Assembly (NCBI GenBank): GCA_025363495.1 | Contig: JANYDR010000562.1 | Coordinates: 1 to 7,148 of the forward strand | DNA from: Cyclobacteriaceae bacterium | Lineage (GTDB): Bacteria; Bacteroidota; Bacteroidia; Cytophagales; Cyclobacteriaceae | DNA: 7,148 nucleotides | Reading direction: 5' to 3' | Shown here: positions 1 to 6,458 of the stretch, piece by piece | Layout of the letters: each line of letters starts with the position of its first letter | Position numbering within the stretch: position 1 is the first letter of the stretch | Notes under the pieces: model-generated | The model's input: only the letters and a program-made list of their open reading frames with translations | Told to the model about the DNA's origin: nothing | Databases searched by the model: none | Position numbers and translations under genes: made by a program

Positions 1-2
1 TC

Positions 3-1772
3 CTGATGGAAAAACAACATAACCGGGGTCAGGATGGTGCCGGGATCGCAAATATCAAAATTGATCAGGAGCCCGGATTCCGATATATCAGCAGGTATCG
101 TTCGATGAAAAGTCAGCCCGTAGCAAGTCTTTTCAAAAAAATAGGAAAGAAATACAGAAAGGCCCAAAAAGAAGGAAAGGAAAAATTCCGGGATGAAAAG
201 TGGCTGAAAAGGCACCTTTCTTTCAGTGGTGAGCTTTGGTTGGGACACCTCCGCTATGGCACCCACGGGTTCAATAGCATTGAAAATGTTCATCCATTTT
301 TACGTCAGAATAACTGGCGTAGCCGAAACCTGGTTATGGCAGGTAACTTCAATATGACAAACGTGGATGAGCTTTTTGATATCCTCGTTAATCTTGGCCA
401 GCATCCTAAAGAAAAAGTTGATACAGTAACTGTTATGGAGAAAATCGGCCACTTCCTCGACGAAGAAGTGCAGCTCCAATTTGAAAAATATAAGGACCAG
501 TTCACTAATAAAGAAGTTTCCGACATCATTGAAAATGAGATAGACCTCGCTCATATGCTGAAGCGCGCCTGCAAAGATTTCGATGGTGGTTATACAATGG
601 CAGGAATGATTGGTTCAGGTTCCGCATTTGTTGTGCGAGATCCTAATGGAATCAGACCAGCCTATTATTACGCCGATGATGAAGTGGTGGTGGTGGCATC
701 TGAAAAGCCTGCTATTAAAACAGCATTTAATGTTGAATACAGTCAAATCAATGAAATAAAACCTGGTCACGCTCTCATTATTACAAAGAGCGGAGAATTT
801 GCCCAGCATAGTATCGTTCCTGAAGGAGAGAAAAAATCCTGCAGCTTCGAGCGGATATATTTCTCAAGGGGAAATGATCCAGATATTTATCGCGAACGAA
901 AAATGCTTGGGAAACTTTTAGTCCCTCAGGTATTAAAGGCGATCAACTTCGATTTAAAGAATACGATTTTCTCCTATATACCGAATACTGCTGAAACCGC
1001 TTTTTACGGAATGATGGCTGAGGTGGAGAATTATCTCATTCGTAAGCAAACCGACATCATTGTTGATGGAAAACCGTCTGTTGATTCTCTGGAAGATATT
1101 CTTGCGTTCCGTCCAAGAATAGAAAAGCTTGTTATCAAAGATGCCAAGCTACGCACTTTCATCGCTGATGATGATCATCGCGATGAGCTGGTAGCACATG
1201 TTTACGACACCACATACGAAGTAGTGAACCGAGACAAAGACACATTGGTTGTTATTGATGATTCTATTGTTCGGGGCACTACACTTGAAAAAAGTATTTT
1301 AAAATTACTGGACCGACTTGGCCCAAAGAAAATCGTGGTAGTTTCTTCCGCACCTCAGATACGTTTCCCTGATTGCTATGGTATTGACATGAGTCGCATG
1401 GGAGATTTCGTTGCTTTCCGCGCCGTTATTCAATTATTGAAAGAACATGGCAAGGACTACATGCTTGGCGAGGTTTACGAACAATGCCTTCAATCAGCAA
1501 TAGACAAAGAACCGGTTAATCATGTCAAGAGACTTTATGACCAATTTACTTACGAGGAAATTTCTGATAAGATCTCTGAGATCGTAAAGCCTGCTGACAT
1601 GAAAGCCGAACTGAAGGTTGTCTTCCAAACGGTAGAGGCTTTGCATAAAGGTATACCTCATCATTCCGGAGACTGGTATTTTACGGGGAACTATCCAACG
1701 CCTGGCGGTATGCTGGTGGCTAACAAATCATATGTTAACTACATGGAAGGCAGACTGGTAAGAGCCTACTAG
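3..1772 (+). CDS. PurF-family amidophosphoribosyltransferase, divergent long form (5' partial)
   Basis: PurF-family enzymes are cytoplasmic and make phosphoribosylamine from PRPP and glutamine, the first step of purine synthesis. The reading frame is open to the left edge, and the methionine at base 6 (called residue 1 here) lies inside the conserved MEKQHNRGQDGAG block, so the true start and the N-terminal nucleophile cysteine are upstream. Residues 1-270 form the class II glutamine amidotransferase half (GHLRYGTHG at 80-88, AGNFNMTN at 112-119, DPNGIRP at 212-218). Residues 280-480 form the phosphoribosyltransferase half, with an intact PRPP loop VVIDDSIVRGTT (415-426) and YGID (458-461). 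The visible part is already 588 aa, longer than the roughly 470-510 aa of ordinary PurF, with a lysine-rich insert near 42-70 and about 90 extra residues before the C-terminal FTGNYPT motif. Several canonical residues differ (see findings). Family membership is certain; a role as the main PurF rather than a paralogue is inferred. Confidence 0.9.
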   Translation: MMEKQHNRGQDGAGIANIKIDQEPGFRYISRYRSMKSQPVASLFKKIGKKYRKAQKEGKEKFRDEKWLKRHLSFSGELWLGHLRYGTHGFNSIENVHPFLRQNNWRSRNLVMAGNFNMTNVDELFDILVNLGQHPKEKVDTVTVMEKIGHFLDEEVQLQFEKYKDQFTNKEVSDIIENEIDLAHMLKRACKDFDGGYTMAGMIGSGSAFVVRDPNGIRPAYYYADDEVVVVASEKPAIKTAFNVEYSQINEIKPGHALIITKSGEFAQHSIVPEGEKKSCSFERIYFSRGNDPDIYRERKMLGKLLVPQVLKAINFDLKNTIFSYIPNTAETAFYGMMAEVENYLIRKQTDIIVDGKPSVDSLEDILAFRPRIEKLVIKDAKLRTFIADDDHRDELVAHVYDTTYEVVNRDKDTLVVIDDSIVRGTTLEKSILKLLDRLGPKKIVVVSSAPQIRFPDCYGIDMSRMGDFVAFRAVIQLLKEHGKDYMLGEVYEQCLQSAIDKEPVNHVKRLYDQFTYEEISDKISEIVKPADMKAELKVVFQTVEALHKGIPHHSGDWYFTGNYPTPGGMLVANKSYVNYMEGRLVRAY

Positions 1773-1783
1773 GATACTAAGGC
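1764..1783. terminator. Small hairpin built across the two convergent stop codons
   Basis: GCCT (1764-1767) plus TAG (1770-1772) can pair with CTA (1777-1779) plus AGGC (1780-1783). This gives a 7-bp stem with a 2-nt bulge and a GATA loop. The inner three pairs are the two TAG stops themselves, one on each strand. It lies where both converging transcripts must end, so a bidirectional termination or 3'-end-protecting role is possible. No U-tract follows on either strand, so it is not a classical intrinsic terminator. Confidence 0.25.
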
Positions 1784-2784
1784 AAATAAAAATCGAAAGT
1801 AAGTCTGTTCATGCAATTAAAATGTCCTTTCGGGCATTTGTCAAAACCTATTTTAGAGCACGGCCTACAATCCAAATTATTGTTTTCGAGAATCGTAAAC
1901 TTTGTCCGATACGGATACATGCCAAACCCTGGAATTGTGCTCCCCCAGATACTGAAGATCTCTTTCTTAAAGGCTGCAGCAATATGCATCAACCCTGTGT
2001 CGTGAGTAAAAACAAACCGGGCTTGCTTTACAAGGCTGGCAGATTGATTTAAATTGAATTTCCCGCAGGCGTTATATACAATTGCTTTCTTATTAAGCTC
2101 AAGTAGTACTTTTTCAGAAGTAATATCCTCTGAAGTTCTCTGAAAAAAATCTGCTACAGCCTGACCCGTTTCAGCATCTTCTTTTCCACCAAGCAAAACG
2201 ATAGGGCGATTGATCTTATCGCATAACTCAATCATTCTCTTTAACGGAAGCTTTTTAGTTGCATGCTGCGCTCCTATAACATAGACTCCATAGCCCTTTC
2301 GAAAATCTAGCGGCAACCATTCCAGAGGAACTTCATCTCTTTCAGGAATAAAATAATCAAGTCCAAGCGCATCCATTTTCACTCCCAATGGTTTGACAGT
2401 CTCCATGTACCGATCAACAATATGAACGTTGGGAAGTTTATTTATTTTAAAATTCACCATCAGCCATTTTTCAATATTGAGTTTCTTGAAGCTCAAGGAT
2501 TTTACACTCAGTGCCCTCTTGATCTGAAAAGTCCTGAGGTTATTATGGAGATCAATGATGTAATCAAATTTCTCCGCTTTCAATTCTTTGATCAAGTCCG
2601 GCAGGCTTTCATTCAGGTAATGCATTCGGTCAATGTATGGATTCATTTCAAGTAAATCTTTGAAATGATACTTCGTTACATAGTGAATACGGGCGTCTTC
2701 CAATTGCGTTTTAAGAGTACGTATTACAGGTGTGGTAAGTACTATATCGCCAATGGAAGAGAAGCGCAGAATAAGAACCTTCAT
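1777..2784 (-). CDS. Glycosyltransferase family 9 (heptosyltransferase-type) protein
   Basis: GT9 enzymes transfer heptose or related sugars from nucleotide-sugar donors during lipopolysaccharide core or surface glycan assembly, working at the cytoplasmic face of the inner membrane. The 335-aa protein opens with the GT9 signature MKVLILRFSSIGDIVLTTP (1-19). Asp13 sits where the catalytic Asp of WaaC-type heptosyltransferases is found. The C-terminal donor-binding half carries THDTGLMHIAAA (260-271) and SIWGST (278-283). A cysteine cluster follows (C306, C309, C317, C324), as in many family members. There is no signal peptide or membrane span, as expected. The protein ends about 11 residues after the last cysteine, slightly short of what I would expect. 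The acceptor and sugar cannot be read from sequence, so no waa/rfa symbol is given. It is transcribed alone on the minus strand, convergent with the PurF-family gene and divergent from the EVE gene. Confidence 0.92.
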   Translation of the reverse strand: MKVLILRFSSIGDIVLTTPVIRTLKTQLEDARIHYVTKYHFKDLLEMNPYIDRMHYLNESLPDLIKELKAEKFDYIIDLHNNLRTFQIKRALSVKSLSFKKLNIEKWLMVNFKINKLPNVHIVDRYMETVKPLGVKMDALGLDYFIPERDEVPLEWLPLDFRKGYGVYVIGAQHATKKLPLKRMIELCDKINRPIVLLGGKEDAETGQAVADFFQRTSEDITSEKVLLELNKKAIVYNACGKFNLNQSASLVKQARFVFTHDTGLMHIAAAFKKEIFSIWGSTIPGFGMYPYRTKFTILENNNLDCRPCSKIGFDKCPKGHFNCMNRLTFDFYLP

Positions 2785-2804
2785 TGTGTAAAATTGGGCA
2801 AGTT

Positions 2805-2812
2805 CAAATTTA
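2805..2812 (-). promoter_or_regulatory. Bacteroidota -7 promoter element for the glycosyltransferase gene
   Basis: On the minus strand this reads TAAATTTG, a full match to the Bacteroidota -7 consensus TAnnTTTG. It ends 20 nt before the glycosyltransferase ATG, leaving a leader of roughly 15 nt. No TTG lies at the usual 17-23 nt spacing upstream, so the -33 half is missing or degenerate. Confidence 0.5.
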
Positions 2813-2827
2813 CCACTTTACCAAGAA

Positions 2828-2844
2828 TACCCTTAGGAGGGGTA
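2828..2844. repeat. Imperfect palindrome in the divergent promoter region
   Basis: TACCC (2828-2832) and GGGTA (2840-2844) are an exact 5-bp inverted repeat around a 7-nt centre. Allowing one bulged G, the arms extend to TACCCT and AGGGGTA around TAGG. The site is in the 121-nt region between the divergent glycosyltransferase and EVE genes, immediately upstream of the minus-strand -7 element. It could be a repressor or activator site, or chance. No known operator is recognised. Confidence 0.3.
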
Positions 2845-2853
2845 GGTTCATAG

Positions 2854-2886
2854 TTGATCTTTTAATCTATCTATTTAGTATTTTAG
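2854..2886 (+). promoter_or_regulatory. Weak candidate promoter for the EVE-led gene cluster
   Basis: TTG at 2854-2856 is followed after 22 nt by TATTTTAG (2879-2886), which matches the TAnnTTTG consensus at all but one position. The element ends 19 nt before the EVE ATG, similar to the layout of the divergent gene. The region is AT-rich, so a chance match is likely enough to keep confidence low. Confidence 0.3.
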
Positions 2887-2905
2887 TCGCAATAATCTTT
2901 CATCC

Positions 2906-3310
2906 ATGAACTATTGGCTATTAAAAACCGAACCGGAAACTTTTTCCTGGAATGACCTGCTGCGTGATAAGAAAGCCGGCTGGGATGGTGTTCGCAATTT
3001 TCAGGCCCGCAAAAACCTGAAAGAGATGAAAAAGGGAGATCAGGCCTTCATTTATCACACGGGTGACGAAAAAGCAATAATTGGTATTGCCACTGTCGTC
3101 CGGGAATCATACCCGGAAGCGAAAGACCCGGAATGGGTAGCCGTTGATCTTGCGCCGGAGAAGGCCTTGAAAAATCCCGTAACGCTGGCACGTGTTAAAC
3201 AGGACAAAGCCCTTCAGCAAATGGTTTTGGTGAAGGCAGCGCGACTATCGGTACAGCCTGTCAAAAAAGAAGAATTTGAAAGAGTATTGGAGTTAAGTCT
3301 CAAACCTTGA
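2906..3310 (+). CDS. EVE-domain protein (PUA-like, thymocyte nuclear protein 1 family)
   Basis: The 134-aa protein is a single EVE domain. Visible family motifs are YWLLKTEP (3-10), WDGVRNFQARKNL (26-38), KKGDQAFIYHT (42-52) and GIATVV (60-65), with a C-terminal LVKAARLSVQPV block (108-119). EVE domains share the PUA/YTH-like fold and are thought to read modified bases in DNA or RNA through a pocket lined by aromatic and small residues. Stand-alone bacterial copies like this one are widespread and not well characterised. The length is usual for the family and the start ATG directly precedes the conserved N-terminus. Its stop codon overlaps the TTG start of the next gene (TTGA), so the two are probably translated in tandem. 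No restriction, methylase or nuclease gene adjoins it, so a defence role is not supported here. Confidence 0.93.
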   Translation: MNYWLLKTEPETFSWNDLLRDKKAGWDGVRNFQARKNLKEMKKGDQAFIYHTGDEKAIIGIATVVRESYPEAKDPEWVAVDLAPEKALKNPVTLARVKQDKALQQMVLVKAARLSVQPVKKEEFERVLELSLKP

Positions 3311-4896
3311 ATCTTAGAAATATTTTAGCGTGTTTGTTCTTAAGTCTTCTCACTCACAGTGTGTTGGCACAGCTTACTCAGGCCTTTCGATTTGAACAGG
3401 AAATTAAAAGTTCAGAAGAGGGTTTTACTGTTATCTCACTAAAAAAAGAAGGACTTGCATTGATTCGTGATACTAATCAGCATAGTCAAGGCAATAAAAA
3501 ATGGCAGTTGGAAATCGTCGACACCACCCTTGCAAAAGTGTGGTCAACCGAATTGGACATTCAGAATAGATTAGTGTTGCTTGGCTATGAATACAACCAA
3601 AACTATTTATACCTTCTTTTCCGGGAGGATGCTGGTCAACGCAACAAACTTAAGCTATTTACGATTTCGCTATCTGATAAATCCATTGAAACTGACGAGA
3701 TAAAATTCGAAGTTGACGTTAAGATTTCACATTTTACGATGAGTGGTAGCAGTGCAGTATTTGGCGGTTATATAAATAACGAACCGGTTGTTTTGTTGTA
3801 CGATCGCACAAGCAATCAGCCAAAAGTCCTGCCAGGATTATTCGTCAGAGACATGTCCCTTCTCGATGTCCGTGCCAATCAAAATGAGAGCTTTAATATT
3901 CTGCTGGTAGAACAGGTGGGAAAGGAAAAAAGGACTCTCATTGTCCGCACATTTGACCACAATGGAAATTTGCTGATGGATGATTTAATTGAAATTGATC
4001 CAAAATTTTCCGTTCTCTCAGGGCTTACCAGCACATTGGAACGGGATGAATTAATCATTGTTGGAACTTATGCCGAAGGTCTCAGCCGGGAAGCACTAGG
4101 CTTCTTTTCTGTAGTAGTCGATCCGTTCCATGAACAATCGGTTTCTTACACTGATTTTAGTTCCCTCGAACATTTCCTGGATTATTTACCTCCCAGAAGA
4201 GCAGAAAAAATAAAATTAAAAGCTTCAAAACAAAGAGCCCTTGGCCTTTTACCAAACTATACGACGCATATCGTCCCTTTCAGAATTGAGGAAAGACCTG
4301 ATGGGTTTTATCTTCTCGCAGAAGTCTACGAGCCATCGCACGTAAGCAGCACTTCTTATCCTTATTCAAACTCCTTGTACACCCCTGGATACTATAGTCC
4401 TTACAGCATGGGACCTTACAGCAATTCGAGTCCTTACTCCAACAGATATTATAATTCACCTTATGCAAACAGTAATTCTTCAAATCATTCGTCGGTACAA
4501 ATGATTGAAACAGTAGTCGTGAAGCTTGGCGCAAATGGCAAGACAGTAAAAGGAGCCAGTATGAAGCTTAATAATATTCGACAATCCGAACTTGAGCAGG
4601 TTGGCGATTTTACTATCAGTAAGGACAGTATTTTTATTATGTATAAGAAAGATGCAGATATTTTCTATCAGCATGAAATTGGAGATCAGGACGAAAAAGT
4701 AGAACTCAATCAGTTAAAAGTGAAATTACAAGGCAAAAATGACGCACTGCAGCACGAAAACGAAAATGAGGGAACAATTCGTTTTTGGTATGATCGTCAT
4801 TTTTATGTGTGGGGCTATCAAACAATTAAGGATGCGACACGAGAAGTGGATCAAACCCGGAAAGTCTTTTATGTTAATCGGATTAGTGTGGAGTAA
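3307..4896 (+). CDS. Exported protein of unknown function, upstream paralogue, with Tyr/Ser/Pro-rich insert
   Basis: I do not recognise a named family. The 529-aa product begins with a signal peptide: Arg4, hydrophobic core 6-15, likely cleavage after VLA (19-21) before Gln22. That is why the TTG at 3307 is taken as the start; it overlaps the EVE stop as TTGA and no in-frame ATG lies nearby. A GGAG at 3289-3292 is rather far upstream to be a ribosome site. There is no lipobox cysteine after the hydrophobic core, no further membrane span, and no recognisable type IX secretion C-terminal domain, so a periplasmic or otherwise exported location is inferred. Short repeats ending in patterns like VDTTLAKVW (about 71-79) and DHNGNLLMDD, with alternating hydrophobic residues, suggest a beta-rich, perhaps propeller-like fold. 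About 346-396 is a low-complexity tyrosine-rich insert. It is clearly paralogous to the next gene. Confidence 0.85.
   Translation: MNLRNILACLFLSLLTHSVLAQLTQAFRFEQEIKSSEEGFTVISLKKEGLALIRDTNQHSQGNKKWQLEIVDTTLAKVWSTELDIQNRLVLLGYEYNQNYLYLLFREDAGQRNKLKLFTISLSDKSIETDEIKFEVDVKISHFTMSGSSAVFGGYINNEPVVLLYDRTSNQPKVLPGLFVRDMSLLDVRANQNESFNILLVEQVGKEKRTLIVRTFDHNGNLLMDDLIEIDPKFSVLSGLTSTLERDELIIVGTYAEGLSREALGFFSVVVDPFHEQSVSYTDFSSLEHFLDYLPPRRAEKIKLKASKQRALGLLPNYTTHIVPFRIEERPDGFYLLAEVYEPSHVSSTSYPYSNSLYTPGYYSPYSMGPYSNSSPYSNRYYNSPYANSNSSNHSSVQMIETVVVKLGANGKTVKGASMKLNNIRQSELEQVGDFTISKDSIFIMYKKDADIFYQHEIGDQDEKVELNQLKVKLQGKNDALQHENENEGTIRFWYDRHFYVWGYQTIKDATREVDQTRKVFYVNRISVE
4360..4470 (+). repeat. Coding PY[S/A] repeats in the tyrosine-rich insert
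   Basis: Five Pro-Tyr-Ser/Ala units (PYSN, PYSM, PYSN, PYSN, PYAN) begin at 4360, 4399, 4414, 4432 and 4459, in frame with the 3307 gene. They use different codons for the same residues: TAT or TAC for Tyr, TCA, AGC or TCC for Ser. Spacing between units is irregular. The repetition is therefore at the protein level and not a recent DNA slippage tract. Confidence 0.75.
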
Positions 4897-6412
4897 AAGA
4901 ATATTCTTTATTCTATCTCTTTTAGCGATTCTACCAGAACTTTCGGCTCAAATTATTCAGGCGGGAAGAGTAGAGCTTTCAATGAATGATGCAGACGCCG
5001 GAGAGAGATTCAAAGCCATCGGCCTTGATAAGAACGGTATAATGGTCTATCAGCGTCTGATCGGGAAAACCGAAGATCAACTTGAAATGACGAAACTAGA
5101 TACCACCTTACATGAAGACTGGAAGGGTTACATCGGCGTTCCCAAAAATCTTGTTCTTGCCCATGTCCAGTACAACAAGGAAATACAGATATTATTTCTT
5201 CTTTTCAAACAGCAATATTATCTGGGTGGGGATTTTTTTATGGCATCTGTGCGTGTAGTCAATGGAAGTTTTGGTACGTACTTAATAAAAAATCTGATAC
5301 CATTTAATCCGTCCGAATTTGTTATTACAGGACAAGCTGCCATGATCGGGGGATATTTTAATTACAGACCCCTCGTCCTGTATTATAACTTCGCACTTCA
5401 GCAATCGAAGATATTACCAGGTTTCTTTAATGAACAAGGAGAGCTTAATCAGTTAAAAGCCTATCCTGATGGAAGTCTAGATGTTGTAGTCTGTGCCCGT
5501 AACTATGAGAAAAAGAAATCTTTATGGATAAGAAATTATGATGCGATGGGTGAACTTGTAAAAACAACTGTTTTACAGCCTGACGAAAATAAAAATCTTC
5601 TCTTTGGACGTTCTGTCAAGCTATCCAATGGCGAGCAAATTGTGGCAGGGGTATACGGCCGATTTACGGATTATTCGCGAGGAATCTTTGTTGCCGGCAT
5701 TAATACGGTGGGCGAATACGGAGTCCGCTACTATAATTTCAGTGAACTCAAGAATTTCTTTAGTTACATGAAGGCCAAAAGACAAAAGCGGATTAAAGAT
5801 CGTATTGAGAGAAGGACCGTTCGTGGGAAGAAGATAAAATTTAATTATCGCTTTTTAATCCACGACATCCTTCCATATAAAGACCAATACATTATGACAG
5901 GAGAGGCTTTCTATCCTCACTATACTTATCCCAGTAGTTACAACTATGGCAGGTCCAGAGTTTATTATCCAACAGCTTCAGGCTTTGGACCAGGTATGAG
6001 AAATGACCTCGTCTTCGATGGTTATCAGTATACTCATGCTGTTGTGGTAGGTTTTGATAGCAACGGAAAAATTCAGTGGGACAACAGTTTCGAAATCAAT
6101 GATGTCAAAACAATGCAACTTCAGCAATTCGTTGAGGTCAAACCTGAAAAAGACAGGATTGTTTTGATGTACCTGTTTGAAAACAAGCTGCGGTCAAAGA
6201 TTATTCGCGATTCAGAAGTTCTTGAAGGAAAAACCCAGGATGCCATAAAGCCAAACACATTGGGGGAAAAAGTTGATATCAGAGGAATTGAAAGCGAGCA
6301 GTTGAACTATTGGTATGGAAACTATTTCTATGCGTTTGGGGTGCAAAAACTGATGCAAGGCCCGATCGCTGCGAGAAGGATCTTCTTTATAAACAAGCTA
6401 ACGCACAATTAA
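4871..6412 (+). CDS. Exported protein of unknown function, downstream paralogue
   Basis: This 513-aa product resembles the preceding protein along its length. Matching blocks are AMIGGYFNYRPLVLYY (157-172) with ILPGFF (181-186) against AVFGGYINNEPVVLLY and VLPGLF upstream, NFSELKNFFSY (289-299) against DFSSLEHFLDY, and a C-terminal WYGNYFYAFGVQ (481-492) against WYDRHFYVWGYQ. The N-terminus is a signal peptide (Lys9-Arg10, core 11-21, likely cleavage after LSA before Gln27). ATG 4871 is chosen, which overlaps the previous gene by 26 nt. GTG 4886 would give a tidier signal peptide (MWSKRIFF...) with an 11-nt overlap and is a real alternative. Residues 301-323 are strikingly basic (13 Lys/Arg of 23). 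A Tyr-rich segment (about 350-376) lies where the paralogue has its PYS repeats. FDSNGKIQWDNSF is typical of a beta-propeller-like blade edge. Function unknown. Confidence 0.85.
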   Translation: MLIGLVWSKRIFFILSLLAILPELSAQIIQAGRVELSMNDADAGERFKAIGLDKNGIMVYQRLIGKTEDQLEMTKLDTTLHEDWKGYIGVPKNLVLAHVQYNKEIQILFLLFKQQYYLGGDFFMASVRVVNGSFGTYLIKNLIPFNPSEFVITGQAAMIGGYFNYRPLVLYYNFALQQSKILPGFFNEQGELNQLKAYPDGSLDVVVCARNYEKKKSLWIRNYDAMGELVKTTVLQPDENKNLLFGRSVKLSNGEQIVAGVYGRFTDYSRGIFVAGINTVGEYGVRYYNFSELKNFFSYMKAKRQKRIKDRIERRTVRGKKIKFNYRFLIHDILPYKDQYIMTGEAFYPHYTYPSSYNYGRSRVYYPTASGFGPGMRNDLVFDGYQYTHAVVVGFDSNGKIQWDNSFEINDVKTMQLQQFVEVKPEKDRIVLMYLFENKLRSKIIRDSEVLEGKTQDAIKPNTLGEKVDIRGIESEQLNYWYGNYFYAFGVQKLMQGPIAARRIFFINKLTHN

Positions 6413-6422
6413 AAAAACCGGC

Positions 6423-6449
6423 TTGGTCGCTAAATAACTGCTATATTTG
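6423..6449 (+). promoter_or_regulatory. Bacteroidota-type promoter for pyrR-pyrB
   Basis: TATATTTG (6442-6449) matches the TAnnTTTG -7 consensus exactly. TTG at 6423-6425 lies 16 nt upstream, one short of the usual 17-23 nt range for the -33 half. The pyrR ATG begins only 9 nt after the last base of the -7 element, so transcription would start about 3-6 nt before the start codon and leave almost no leader. It fills the short gap after the preceding gene's stop and indicates that pyrR-pyrB is transcribed independently. Confidence 0.6.
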
Positions 6450-6458
6450 CATTACGGC

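Noticed and set aside
300..809. Minus-strand open frames inside the PurF-family gene, including one rich in histidine
   Set aside because: These are antisense shadows; the His run is the complement of GTG valine codons at about 681-695.
2835..2840. AGGAGG, a perfect Shine-Dalgarno-like sequence
   Set aside because: No start codon with a meaningful reading frame follows at the right distance; it is part of the palindrome.
1811..2853. Several plus-strand open frames across the glycosyltransferase gene
   Set aside because: Antisense shadows of a strongly supported gene, with no recognisable protein features.
2906..3310. EVE domain as part of a defence or modification-dependent restriction system
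   Set aside because: It is a stand-alone EVE protein with no nuclease, ATPase or methylase gene beside it and housekeeping genes around it.
3307..3372. Possible lipoprotein signal (LAC at residues 7-9 of the first paralogue)
   Set aside because: The cysteine precedes the hydrophobic core instead of following it; an ordinary signal peptidase I site (VLA before Gln22) fits better.
4739..4870. 44-codon upstream extension of the second paralogue's frame, beginning at ATG 4739
   Set aside because: It lies entirely inside the preceding gene's conserved C-terminal coding region, and its translation would bury the signal peptide internally.
4780..4896. Type IX secretion C-terminal domain on the exported paralogues
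   Set aside because: The C-termini are conserved parts of the main fold and lack the separate terminal sorting-domain pattern.
6413..6427. Intrinsic terminator after the second paralogue (A-run followed by ACC-GGCTT-GGT)
   Set aside because: The stem is only 3 bp and no T-run follows.
6447..6458. TTG start for pyrR at 6447
   Set aside because: It overlaps the -7 promoter element and adds four residues not expected in PyrR; ATG 6459 matches the family N-terminus.
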